A stretch of DNA of 64,000 nt, taken from positions 23,060,104 to 23,124,103 of the forward strand of contig NC_088645.1 in NCBI RefSeq assembly GCF_964019385.1, written 5' to 3'. Numbering within the stretch: position 1 is the stretch's first letter; each line of letters begins with the position of its first letter. The stretch is from Sycon ciliatum. Taxonomy: Eukaryota > Porifera > Calcarea > Leucosolenida > Sycettidae. The notes below the pieces were generated by a model. That model was not told where the DNA came from. It saw only the letters and a program-made list of their open reading frames with translations, and did not search any database. A program made the translations under genes and the position numbers. This document shows positions 10,691-21,718 of this stretch, piece after piece.

Positions 10691-12036
10691 GTGCGAACTA
10701 GGGCCCGGTGTAATATGCCCGAAACTTTGCACTCTGTCTGCTGGGTCCCTCCCCGCCTGCCATCCACTTGTGTGTGTGGCAAGGCATTTAAAGGGGAAGT
10801 TAAGGCAAAAATTAAAATTTCACCAGTTGTAGTCTTCGGGGTGCTGAGTCGAATGGTCGTGGTCCGAGGAAGCTGAGACGCTCCCTTCCTACTTGAATCC
10901 CAATCGAACTCGCGCACTTCCACCGAAACTGGGTGACTGCGCCCTACTAGATGGGGATTTGTATGCAAAATGTCACTAAAAGCGCCATTTCGTTCTTATA
11001 AAAGCATGGATGACCGCGATTGGCCCATATGTTGTAGTCTTTTGGACGCTGAGTCGACTGGTTTTGGTCCGAAAAGGCTGCGATGCGGCGTTCCTCCTTT
11101 ATTCCCAATCGAACATGGTTGAAGAAGCGGTCACGTGCTCCTGCGTACACCAGTCACCTGGTCACCGTGCCTGCAGGGTACAACTTACTAGCCTGTTTTG
11201 ACCTTTTTTGGGTGCAGTCCTGTCACTCGAGTTGAACTCGAGTTGAACCTTGGTGTGAAAGTTGTCACCTGCTGGCGTGGTGACCAGGTGATTTGAGCAC
11301 CCAGCACCACGTGACCGCTTCTTCAACCATGTTCGATTGGGAATAAAGGAGGAACGCTGCATCGCAGCCTTTTCGGACCAAAACCAGTCGACTCAGCGTC
11401 CAAAAGACTACAACATATGGGCCAATCGCGGTCATCCGTGCTTTTATAAGAACGAAATGGCGCTTTTAGTGACATTTTGCATACAAATCCCCATCTAGTA
11501 GGGCGCAGTCACCCAGTTTCGGTGGAAGTGCGCGAGTTCGATTGGGATTCAAGTAGGAAGGGAGCGTCTCAGCTTCCTCGGACCAAGACCATTCGACTCA
11601 GCACCCCGAAGACTACAACTGGTGAAATTTTAATTTTTGCCTTAACTTCCCCTTTAACACCAGCCATGCTCTTTCGTGTCCAACTGGTGGATACCCGGCT
11701 CTCCGCCATAACACGATCCGCGACCTGACAGCCGACCTACTGCGTGAAGTGGCAACGGATGTGAAGATAGAACCTCCTCTGCAGCCCCTGGAGGGTGAAA
11801 GGCTCCGGTATCGCTCTGCCATCTTGGAAGATGGTGCTCGTCTTGATGTGGCGGCATCTGGTGTCTGGGGAAGTCGTTTTGAGCGCACGTTCTGTGATGT
11901 TCGGGTTTTTAACCCTCATGCGCGCTCGAACACTTCCTCAACTCCCGCGTCCATCTATGCCAAGCACGAACAGCAGAAGAGAAGGGCCTACGAAGAACGC
12001 GTCAGGGAGGTGGAGCATGCTTCCTTTCTCCCACTG
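10691..12036 (+). pseudogene. Retroelement C-terminal endonuclease-like fragment, copy 1 (interrupted)
   Basis: The plus-strand frame from about 10691 has C-x-C-G-K-A-F (near 10768-10788), is split by the foldback insertion at 10792-11653, and resumes with H-A-L-S-C-P then G-A-R-L-D (near 11834) and F-D/C-D-V-R-V-F-N-P (near 11890-11915). The order Cys-knuckle, H-A-L-S-C, acidic GARLD and DVRV motifs matches the C-terminal region of reverse-transcriptase-type polyproteins common in sponge and coral genomes; the D...D-V-R pattern suggests a PD-(D/E)XK-like nuclease (inference). The similarity fades near 12036. No reverse transcriptase remains attached. Confidence 0.6.
10792..11653. mobile_element. 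Foldback transposon with TTAA target duplication
   Basis: 862 bp, almost all inverted repeat: arms of about 390 bp (10792-11185 and 11265-11653) around a short unique centre, ends AGGGGAAGTTAAGG / CCTTAACTTCCCCT. TTAA flanks both sides (10788-10791, 11654-11657), and copy 2 of the surrounding duplication has a single TTAA at the same place (14304-14307). Each arm also contains two diverged direct copies of an 85-bp module (10829-10912 and 11031-11114 in the left arm). TTAA targets suggest mobilisation by a piggyBac- or Kolobok-type transposase; no coding sequence is present. Confidence 0.9.
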
Positions 12037-12142
12037 GTATTCATATATGTACATGCAGCGCCTGCCTGGCCCAAGCTAGCTGGCCTGGCTGGCCTGCACT
12101 CAACCCACGCAATTGTATTTTCAAAAATGATAAAAAAATTCT

Positions 12143-13320
12143 TTGTTCTCAAACTGTTTGCCAATGCGACGAGCGTTTGTCATCGACGTTGGAGCTCTGC
12201 GCTTGAGTTGTTGTGCTGACGCTACTTGGTCAGGAGATAAGACGGGTGATGAACACAAACGAAGGTCGCTCAGCAGGCCAAGGAAAAGCAAATTTCCTAG
12301 AGTTACGTCCAAGCTCGTTTCAAGTCCTGCAGTATTTGAGCCAATTGAGGGGAGTGAAAGCGAACACGAGTCGCAGGCTGATGGAGCTGGTGAGGGCGTA
12401 GAAGATGACTCTGATCTTCCAGCTGATTTTTTATCCAGTGATGGCTCGTGTGATAACGATGGAGATTAGTCTGAAGAGGATTGCGATGATATTCCATCAG
12501 GAAATCGAATTGTTCACATGCAGAGCTTACAGCAATTGGTGACGTCAGCGTGTGTATGTAGTAATTATCAAGAGGGCAACCTGACTATCAAAGATAATTT
12601 TCGTCATGGCCTCCCCTCAACAATTAGTTTGCAGTGCGAATCGTGCTGCTCATCAACCAGTGTAGCCCTGGCAGAAAGACACCCACTTGCTAAATTGTAC
12701 GATGTAAACCGCCGCCGCAGTGTGCTTGCCATGCGCCTTATTGGTAGTGGACGAGAAGGTCTGAACAGTATCTGTGGGATATTGGATATGCCGCCTCCTG
12801 TTAGCAAGTCCAATTCTGGGCACAGCGATGCACTACACACTGCTGTGGAAACTGATGCTAGGGACAGCATGAAGAGTGCTGCACAGCGTCTTCTTGTTCG
12901 GCGAACAACAGAACAGCATTCCCACCCGGAGCATGTTGCAGTTAGCACCGATGGAACGTGGATGAAGCGTGGATTCTCATCAATGTTTGGTATGCCAACT
13001 GTTGTGTCCTATGAGACAGAAAAGGTTCTGAACGCGGAGGTGCTATCAAAACACTGCAGTGGATGTGAAACTTGGAAGAACAGATGGCAAGCAAGAAAGA
13101 TTTCTAATGCTGAGTACGAACAATGGAAATGTTTTCGGCTGTGCTGGAAATGATGAGCTGCTCTAAGGGTTAACTTGCCAGCTCTGGTCTTCTCAAGTTG
13201 GATGAAGAGAAGCAGTATCACAGGAGGAGAAGGTCCAGTGAGGAGCAAAAGTCAGCCAGGAAGAGAAGAAGAGCCATTCGAAAGGGATTTGCTGACACGA
13301 TACAGCAAGCAGAGGTAGTC
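12143..13320 (+). pseudogene. Mutator-like transposase relic, copy 1
   Basis: One frame runs from about 12143 with acidic Ser/Asp/Glu sequence, meets an in-frame TAG at 12467-12469, and continues to 13153. The motifs G-S-G-R-E-G-L, M-P-P-P-V and S-T-D-G-T-W-M-K-R-G, then L-S-K-H-C-S-G-C, are those of the Mutator-like transposase domain found in many invertebrate genomes. After the W-K-C-F position the expected central region is missing. A typical Arg/Lys-rich C-terminal tail with R-K-G-F and E-V-V-T-Y resumes at about 13198 in another frame. Premature stop plus internal deletion make it non-functional. Confidence 0.75.
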
Positions 13321-14206
13321 ACATACATGCATTCCATACTGCTTTTCCTATCTCTTTCTCACTGCACACGTTTTACGGTCATGCATGTATCACATTTCTC
13401 GTGCCAATTCTCGATTATGAATATGCATGGCATGTGCAAGAAAGTAGAAATGTCACTTTGCATTTGCAACGTTTTTTTTGCACATTAGCTTTGCTGTTGC
13501 ATCTCCCCCTGGTTAGTCATGATCTGTCTGGCAGTCTTGCTGTTGCTCAATTGCGTGTGTGCATGTGCGCCTGCGTAATCCATGCCACTTCTAATTCGTG
13601 CATAGCTTGTGCCTTCCCCGTGGCGCTCTCACTTTTCTCGTTGCACCTCTAGTAGATTCTCTGCACTCATAATTCACCGCTTTTACCAAGAGTACATAAC
13701 CACTGATAATGTACTCTTGCTTTTACTTGTGTACTCTTTTCATTGTTCATTTGTAAGGCTATCTCTTTGATAGTTGAGTGGCATGGCAAACTAGATTTCT
13801 GATGTTGTTGGCATTTTTATCTTCTTTTTTCTTTCTTTCCTTTTTCCTTAAAAAAACTATTTTGAGTGCTGGTCACTGCAAAGAGTGGCGGTTTGATTTG
13901 ATTTTCTAACATGAATTATGATGAACTGCACACGCTTTCCGACTCTAGTGGTTTGTCATCAGTGAATGTGTTTACGTGTGTGCGCGTGCGTTTGTGTGCT
14001 TGCGTTTGTGTGTGTGTGCGTTTGTGTGTGTGTGCGTGCGTGTGTGTGTAGTATCAAGAGTACATAACGTACTCTTGGTGGTATGCAGGGTTCTAGCCAC
14101 GTGAAAGTAGTGTGTGTGTGTGTGGGGGGGGGCAGAGCTAACTGTAGCCCTTTTTTTCCATTTTCCAAGAAATCTTGCCATGCAAAATGCAACGTAGGGC
14201 CTAGGG

Positions 14207-15655
14207 GTGCGAACTAGGGCCCGGTGTAATATGCCCGAAACTTTGCACTCTGTCTGCTGGGTCCCTCCCCGCCTGCCATCCACTTGTGTGTGTGGCAAGG
14301 CATTTAACACCAGCCATGCTCTTTCGTGTCCAACTGGTGGATACCCGGCTCTCCGCCATAACACGATCCGCGACCTGACCGTCAGGCGAAATTACTGGTC
14401 AGTCGGCGACACGCATTTTTCACAAAAATTTGCGTTTCACCTGCTGGGAGAGTATGCGTGTACTCGAGTCTCATCCTGAGCACGTTTTTTTCTTCTTTTT
14501 TTCAGCTCCAGTATAGCTGTATTTTTCATTGCAAAGCCGTCCTCGATTGTTGTGTTCGTTGTTCAAACGAAGTGGACATTCAATCATGAAGGCAGAGGAC
14601 ATAGGAGCCTGATTGGAGTTTCTCGTGGCATAGGACGGCCACACAGAGACACTTTGGGATTTTCTGAATATAAAATACCGTAAGCACGATGCTGAGATCA
14701 ATTTGTGCGATATCAAATTGTTTGTGATCTACCACATCGAGCAGAACAGGATCCAAACACAAGCTTACCGACGGTTAGGCTGCCGACCTGACTGGACAAA
14801 TGATCCCTGGCTTCACCAGACGCCAGAAGTCGGACACCATGTCCTTTGCCGCGACGTCCATCTCCAAAAAGAACTCCATCTTCGTCGTGAAAAGGCTTGA
14901 AATACTCAATATTCAACCGAGATTCGCGGTCTCACCCTTTCTCAGATCGAATCATTTTTTGTTGTAGCAGTTGCAGGGCAGATCCCCGCCACTACTTCAA
15001 CAGAAGATGGCTCCAAAGCATGCCTGGAACAAGCCATATCGAGGTTGCAAGCCACCCCTCTCAGCACTTTTTTGGAAGAAATTCGAAATTTCAATGGTGG
15101 AAGATATACTATGAAGAGATTTTCAAAAAGTATGTTTCGCGGAGCGATCGCTCAACCTACGTCATTCAAACTTTGCAGGATGGTTCAGACGTACATGCTA
15201 GGCATGGAACCACAGAAGATGATTATCATAGCTGACACACAGAGTCACACACACTGCAGATTTGTGTGCACAGATACTAAATTAGTGGACGTCGTCATCT
15301 TCTTCCCGCTGATCTCAAATGTACTATGACGTGCTATTTCGCCTGACGAGCCGACCTACTGCGTGAAGTGGCAACGGATGTGAAGATAGAACCTCCTCTG
15401 CAGCCCCTGGAGGGTGAAAGGCTCCGGTATCGCTCTGCCATCTTGGAAGATGGTGCTCGTCTTGATGTGGCGGCATCTGGTGTCTGGGGAAGTCGTTTTG
15501 AGCGCACGTTCTGTGATGTTCGGGTTTTTAACCCTCATGCGCGCTCGAACACTTCCTCAACTCCCGCGTCCATCTATGCCAAGCACGAACAGCAGAAGAG
15601 AAGGGCCTACGAAGAACGCGTCAGGGAGGTGGAGCATGCTTCCTTTCTCCCACTG
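14207..15655 (+). pseudogene. Retroelement C-terminal endonuclease-like fragment, copy 2 (interrupted)
   Basis: The same fragment as 10691-12036. Here the Cys/H-A-L-S-C part is continuous (14207-14379), which shows what the foldback element split in copy 1. The frame is broken instead after the residues R-D-L-T by the 969-bp element and resumes at 15349. Each copy is thus disrupted by a different transposon at a different place. Confidence 0.6.
14380..15348. mobile_element. 969-bp TIR element without a clear target duplication
   Basis: Ends CGTCAGGCGAAAT and ATTTCGCCTGACG are perfect 13-bp inverted repeats. The uninterrupted site is seen in copy 1 at 11729/11730, and the insertion is flush there. 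Alternatively CCTGAC could be a 6-bp duplication if the right end is drawn inward, but then one extra G remains. Internal open frames (14703-14900, 14897-15235, 15045-15329) are short and resemble nothing I recognise; they may be relics. Confidence 0.8.
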
Positions 15656-15761
15656 GTATTCATATATGTACATGCAGCGCCTGCCTGGCCCAAGCTAGCT
15701 GGCCTGGCTGGCCTGCACTCAACCCACGCAATTGTATTTTCAAAAATGATAAAAAAATTCT

Positions 15762-16968
15762 TTGTTCTCAAACTGTTTGCCAATGCGACGAGCGTTTGTC
15801 ATCGACGTTGGAGCTCTGCGCTTGAGTTGTTGTGCTGACGCTACTTGGTCAGGAGATAAGACGGGTGATGAACACAAACGAAGGTCGCTCAGCAGGCCAA
15901 GGAAAAGCAAATTTCCTAGAGTTACGTCCAAGCTCGTTTCAAGTCCTGCAGTATTTGAGCCAATTGAGGGGAGTGAAAGCGAACACGAGTCGCAGGCTGA
16001 TGGAGCTGGTGAGGGCGTAGAAGATGACTCTGATCTTCCAGCTGATTTTTTATCCAGTGATGGCTCGTGTGATAACGATGGAGATTAGTCTGAAGAGGAT
16101 TGCGATGATATTCCATCAGGAAATCGAATTGTTCACATGCAGAGCTTACAGCAATTGGTGACGTCAGCGTGTGTATGTAGTAATTATCAAGAGGGCAACC
16201 TGACTATCAAAGATAATTTTCGTCATGGCCTCCCCTCAACAATTAGTTTGCAGTGCGAATCGTGCTGCTCATCAACCAGTGTAGCCCTGGCAGAAAGACA
16301 CCCACTTGCTAAATTGTACGATGTAAACCGCCGCCGCAGTGTGCTTGCCATGCGCCTTATTGGTAGTGGACGAGAAGGTCTGAACAGTATCTGTGGGATA
16401 TTGGATATGCCGCCTCCTGTTAGCAAGTCCAATTCTGGGCACAGCGATGCACTACACACTGCTGTGGAAACTGATGCTAGGGACAGCATGAAGAGTGCTG
16501 CACAGCGTCTTCTTGTTCGGCGAACAACAGAACAGCATTCCCACCCGGAGCATGTTGCAGTTAGCACCGATGGAACGTGGATGAAGCGCGGATTCTCATC
16601 AATGTTTGGTATGCCAACTGTTGTGTCCTATGAGACAGAAAAGGTTCTGAACGCGGAGGTGCTATCAAAACACTGCAGTGGATGTGAAACTTGGAAGAAC
16701 AGATGGCAAGCAAGAAAGATTTCTAATGCTGAGTACGAACAATGGAAATGTTTTCGGCTGTGCTGGAAATGATGAGCTGCTCTAAGGGTTAACTTGCCAG
16801 CTCTGGTCTTCTCAAGTTGGATGAAGAGAAGCAGTATCACAGGAGGAGAAGGTCCAGTGAGGAGCAAAAGTCAGCCAGGAAGAGAAGAAGAGCCATTCGA
16901 AAGGGATTTGCTGACACGATACAGCAAGCAGAGGTAGTCACATACATTGCTGGAGGGTTCTCAGAGTG
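15762..16968 (+). pseudogene. Mutator-like transposase relic, copy 2
   Basis: Same as the copy-1 relic, including the identical in-frame TAG (16086-16088) and the same internal deletion, so both lesions predate the duplication. This copy keeps the natural C terminus, passing E-V-V-T-Y into I-A-G-G-F just past 16947, where copy 1 is cut off by the duplication junction. Confidence 0.75.
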
Positions 16969-17630
16969 CCAAAAGTTAGTGTTTTTTGGCCTTCCGACCA
17001 AACTTTGGTACACTATATCTCCAGACTGGCTCATCACAGCCCAATAAACCTTATATGTAGATTGATCAGTGGAAAATTACCCAGATGCTGAATATATTTA
17101 TAAAGCCATAGTTTTTTGTTTGGCGGATGTTAGCTGCCTCAGTAGTAATAATCTTTTTCGACGGTGACGGGCGTCTTCACAGATGATGTTGACTGGGTGG
17201 TGCTACTTGTGTCCTATTTCCAATCTGTTCTATTCAGCATCTGCTACTGTTGTAGACTGTCGCTTGTGATGCATTTTTAACACTTCAGCTGATATTATGT
17301 TGCTGCTAGCATGTACCAAAAATCTGAGATGACGGCATTTGTTTACTCTCCAGTGCAGTGAACTTTTGGGACGATGCGAAGTAAATAAGTTCAAGGTAGT
17401 ACTTGTATTAGGTGGTGGCGTGAATCATGAATCTGTGCTCAAAATTTTGTTGGAAAAGATTCACAGACACCGAAGTAATACCCGATTTTATTTGTGTGTA
17501 TTTGCGAATGGCATATTCCAGTACTGCTACCTTAACTCAATATATATACGCACAATGCAAGTAATAATTTAGACCCTAACTAGCGCGATAAGCGATGAGC
17601 GTTGAATGGTGTAATGTTTCTTTCAGCTCT
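16969..17630. other. Unassigned spacer
   Basis: AT-richer sequence between the duplication and retroelement scraps. No repeat, domain or convincing exon found. Confidence 0.4.
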
Positions 17631-17639
17631 TCATGTGTG

Positions 17640-17775
17640 ACTGGAAGAAAGACGCAGATTGCTACAGTGTAAATCCCTCCAAAACCCACGTTCTGGAATC
17701 CCCTACAGCTCAGACCACAACTGCTCGATATCTAGGTCTGCATCTCGACTCCCAGCTTCGGTGGGAGACTCAAGT
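17640..17775 (+). pseudogene. Possible reverse-transcriptase fragment (non-LTR type)
   Basis: A short frame with N-P-S-K-T followed by Y-L-G-L-H-L-D-S-Q-L-R-W resembles the segment just after the catalytic core of non-LTR reverse transcriptases, where N-P-x-K-T and L-G-x-x-x-D are conserved. Similarity ends near 17775. Only about 45 residues, so tentative. Confidence 0.4.
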
Positions 17776-18250
17776 AGTTAGCTTTGCTCTTACTGTGAGT
17801 CACCTGCAACATCAACGATGGCAAGACCGACAGATTATACATAGCACTCGCATTGGTGCCTGCCGAGTCAACGAAATTGCGAAGTGGTGCGGCAACGAGG
17901 TTGACAAAATCCTTTCCAACGGACCCTGTTGGAATCTTGAAAAATCTCTTCCTCCAAACCTCGTCAAACGCAGAACTGATTGCTGGGCTGGGCGGATTTA
18001 GCAGTGGTGGAGGTCCCGTCGGGCCCGACTGGCTAGAATGGTTAGAGGAAACTCTCTCCCGAGGTGGATCGGGCACAGTAATAGCCTGACTCCCTAGAAG
18101 GTGCCGTAGCCACTAGCGGTGGCATGTCCTGGCTTAGTGTTGATGCTGGTGAAGATGCTGGTGCTGCTGAAGACGAAATTTCATGTACTCGGGTAACTCC
18201 ATAGCGCTGTGTTTGCTGCTCAGAATTTTCACTGCTGCGGTACACTCTCC
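17776..18250 (-). pseudogene. Possible retroelement ORF fragment, minus strand
   Basis: The minus-strand frame at 17732-18076 has W-R-K-R-F-F-K-I-P-T-G-x-V-G-K-D-F-V and a hydrophobic L-P-S-L-M-L-Q block, a pattern I recall from the region upstream of reverse transcriptase in the same invertebrate polyproteins that end with the H-A-L-S-C / GARLD module seen at 10.7 kb. The Ser/Gly/Gln-rich minus-strand frame at 18251-18502 may be its N-terminal extension. Tentative. Confidence 0.35.
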
Positions 18251-20595
18251 TCAGCCATGCAGGGGCTGATTGTGCCAGTCAGCACCTCGGTCATGGTCGC
18301 TAGTCACACCATGACCAGGACCAGTCTGACTCAGACTGGCAGGCTGAAACGCTGCGCTATCACCACCCTGACTATCAGGTCGGCTAACGCCGACATTAGC
18401 GCTGCCACTCAGACCATCGCTCTGGCTGTAGGAAGAGCCAGCTCCGAAACCAGGAGGGGCAGCCGACTGCTCTTGTCCTATTTTGACACGTTGATGGAAC
18501 ATTGCGGCTTGGATAGCGAAATGTTGCGAATGGTAATAGAGTCACGTATGCTGTTTCGTCCTATCGTCTCATTCTTCAGCTTCACCTTCATGTCCATAAC
18601 GCTTCACTTCACTTCACTCTTGAGTCTTGACATTCGTTGCTCAGCATGCGTACAAACAGTCGCGACTGACTCACCTCGCAATGGGAGGACACGTGATGGC
18701 ATTGTTCTGATGCGCAGAGTCCACCAGAGTTGACATCCTTCGCAAGACTCAAACTGTAGCCTCCGGGGAACCAAAGTCGACTACATCAGTACGATCGAGT
18801 GTCCCGCTACATCTCACATTCTCAACAGAGTTACGTATGCTGTTTTCGTCCTATCGTCCCATTCTTCCGCTGAGCTCAAAGTGTCAACGATGACACCTAA
18901 TTCTCCACCTTCACGTCCATAACGCTTCACCTCAGTCTTGAGTGTTGACATTCGTAGCTCAGTATACATACAATCAATCGGGTCTGCCTCACCTCGCAAT
19001 GGGAGGACACGTGATGACTGGTGCAGCAGAGTCCCCTGAAGAAACTTAGTTCACATCCTTCGCGAGACTCACAATGTAGCCTCCGTGCACCTGAAGTCGA
19101 CTACATCTGTACGAGTGCCTTACAACATCTCTCATTCTCAGCGGAATGAGTGAAAACTCGATTGTCTCTTTCTCATCGTGTCCATGCACCTTTTATCCAT
19201 TACTAGGCACTAGCAAGTGTGAACCAGTAGGGAGCACAATTCGCAACTTGTGTCGAAAGTGTAGCATTAGAACAAAGATACGTCCTCACCAGGTCATGGT
19301 GCCTGTTCTTAAAGAAAGTAGATCCTGCTACCGGCGACAACTACTGTAGTGGAGGCATCGACGTTCACGGGGGCTTCTGTGGATATCAATCATCATAACA
19401 CACAATATCTGTGTGCCTGTCATTCCGATATCTCCAACTGCAAACATCCATTGCCAAGACTAATCAAGTAAGTCTCTCATTGTGCGGTGACTTTTCCTTT
19501 CAGCTACTCAGACACATGGTTGACTCAAAGTAAACGACCGATATCACCCTTCTGATGCATGTTCGAGAGCATAAAAAGTTGTCAAGTTCTTCGCGTTTTG
19601 CGTTTATCACCCCTTTTCGCAACACTTGCCCTACTCTGATTTTAGCATCTACACACTGAAAATCTGCCTGGTGCTAGTATTCAACAATTTCATTCTGGAG
19701 ATTACATCACTGGACACCACTGTCATCAGTCATTGGGGCTTATACATGTAGCATCATGTTCTGTGGTGACCTTGAATGCATAGAGGTTCGATAGTTCCCA
19801 CCCAAGACACGCATGAGAGTGCGTCAAGTTTTTGTTTTACCTGGAGCCGTGGGCGTACACTTCTTTGACCTGAAGCCACAAGGTATGTCAAATACTGCTT
19901 GTCTGAGGCTCACCTGATATTTCATCACCCGCATGCTTGTTGAACTTACCTGACTGGCAATCATACGACCTCGTGTACTTAGTATTTTCTTTCATTCGGT
20001 GCTTTTGACTGGATCTTATTCTTAGCCGACGTGTTGCAGACACTTTTGCGGCCCAGTGTCTAACCAAAATATTGAAAGATGACATGATGTAAGAATAGAG
20101 CAGACTGACCAAGCGTACTCTCAGCTGATATCATGTCTGACAAAGATTAGTTCCAGAATGAAGAACGATGAAGAACGTTCACGAAACGATCGATATGACG
20201 TTGGTATGGACAGCAAAAACACCATATTGAAACTTTTAAAAAAAAGTTGGCGCGAGATAATAAGGGAAGCTCACACACTACTAGTATTAGTGTAACTACT
20301 TGTATAAGAAGTTTCAGTATGGCAGACATTTTCGTTTCAGATGTTCTATGCGCTCAGCGTTCTACATGTATTCGCTCCGGCAGAATGTCCTTTGTACCGA
20401 GTTAGCGAGTTCTCGGGCTTTATATTTGATTCGCAATAGGTACATGTAAAAAAGGTGACCTGTTTCACGGAATAGGTCGGCTGAAGGATTACATTGTATG
20501 TTGCTTCTTAATTTAGTCTTAAAAGACTAAAGCTAGACGGACCGGCACGTGGCTATTCCACGGGTAGTGCTAAAAAGGGTTATGGTGATTGTGTA

Positions 20596-21117
20596 GTGAT
20601 TGTCTGTGTTATTGAGAATGATCTGCGAATGTCAGAGGTTCAACCGACCTCGAATGCAGAAACTAAGTTACTCTCCATTGACGATATGTCAGAAGAGGAA
20701 TGTCATGGACAGCCCAAGCTTGTGCGTGACAATAGAGTCCTTCTTATACCGTCACGTCAGTCTAATATGTCGCAGAGAGAAGCACAGAGGTGACTCAGGT
20801 CACATGACGAAGGTTGCAATGACAATGATGACGATGGTGACGATAGCCTCCTTCTAGGATTGATCCTAACAAACCATGATTCTCACTGCCGTATTCCAGT
20901 TTCTCAAATACTTGAGCGTGAACTTCAGGCGAGCGATCCAAATACTAGTACAAGTATGGACATGATAAAAGCCAACAGACCCGCCACACGATTCCGTGCA
21001 TTATATGTACATTGCATATTGACGACGAAAGGACCGATCCATCGTTGGGAGACACCAGAGCCAGCCTCTCTATTCAGTATTCAAGCACATTGTTCATGCA
21101 CGCTGGTGATCTGGTAG
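20596..21117 (+). other. Plus-strand open stretch in each macrosatellite unit
   Basis: Open frame 20596-20793 (starts V-I-E-N-D, ends R-E-A-Q-R) is followed in the same frame, after a single TGA, by an open stretch to 21117 that begins with an acidic N-D-N-D-D-D-G-D-D segment. Identical stretches start at 23347 and 26098. With one stop between them this could be a decayed or spliced exon pair. No known domain. Confidence 0.3.
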
Positions 21118-21331
21118 TACATTAGTTCAATGATCCTGGTCATTGCCAGTACTGGTAGTCACGTGCGTTACTTTCGTTGCCTTTTCGCATTCCAGGCTAT
21201 TGGTTCATGAGCAGACTCAAAATCAAGCAAGCAGCACGTCTCATTCGATCTCCGCGTACTGTCGATCAGTGTCACTCGTATACAATAGCCTGCAAAGGCT
21301 GCATTGAGCTTCTGGTTTCACAGATTCGTAA

Positions 21332-21718
21332 TCAATTCTGCCATCGCACACCCCATGGATATAATACTGATGAAACCGAAGTACATGTAGCTACGTGAAA
21401 TGTTGGTAATCGCAACAGAGTCACGCATGCTGTTTTCGTCCTATCGACCCATTTTTCAGCTGCGCTCAAGGTGTCAACGATGACACCTAATTGTCCACCT
21501 TCATCTCCATACCGCTTCACCTCAGTCTTGAGTGTTGACATTCGTAGCTCAGTAATGACAGCATGCATACAATCGGGACTGCCTCACGTTTGCTGTTTTC
21601 GTCCTATCGTCTCATTCTTCAGCTTCACCTTCACGGCTATAACGCTTCACTTCACTCTTGAGTCTTGACATTCGTTGCTCAGCATGCGTACAAACAGTCG
21701 CGACTGCCTCACCTCCAG
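21332..21718 (-). other. Paired minus-strand modules inside each macrosatellite unit
   Basis: Read on the minus strand, two adjacent modules encode related Lys/Glu-rich peptides: R-M-S-x-L-K-x-E-V-K-R-Y then E-G, and in one module a further stretch L-G-V-I-V-D-T-L-S ending D-R-T-K-T-A. The same peptide recurs in the diverged first unit (18814-18999). One module runs into a stop after E-A-E-E. Repeats in this unit occur at 24083-24469 and 26834-27220. The peptide is lysine/glutamate-rich and helix-prone; I do not recognise it and it may not be translated. Confidence 0.4.

Larger units (their letters stand above)
9807..13324. repeat. Segmental tandem duplication, copy 1
   Basis: Nearly identical to 13325-16947 once the 862-bp foldback insertion is discounted (about 2.65 kb shared). 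Observed differences are few: a G-run length, one inserted A (ATTTTTTCTT versus ATTTTTATCTT) and one T/C near 12970/16588. The left edge, the internal junction and the right edge share only CAT (9807, 13325, 16945), so microhomology of about 3 bp could have joined the copies. It carries an endonuclease-like retroelement fragment followed by a Mutator transposase relic. Confidence 0.93.
13325..16947. repeat. Segmental tandem duplication, copy 2
   Basis: Second copy of the same unit. It lacks the foldback element (intact TTAA target at 14304-14307) but has its own 969-bp insertion at 14380-15348. After 16947 the sequence continues the Mutator C-terminal frame uniquely, so copy 2 holds the original right flank and copy 1 the original left flank. 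Confidence 0.93.

Noticed and set aside
10573..11728. Coding frames inside the 10792-11653 foldback element (for example plus-strand 11477-11728 and minus-strand 10573-10968)
   Set aside because: They mirror each other because the element is an inverted repeat; no domain is present.
17732..18076. A host gene on the minus strand
   Set aside because: The peptide pattern resembles the region upstream of reverse transcriptase in invertebrate retroelement polyproteins, and the flanks are retroelement scraps.
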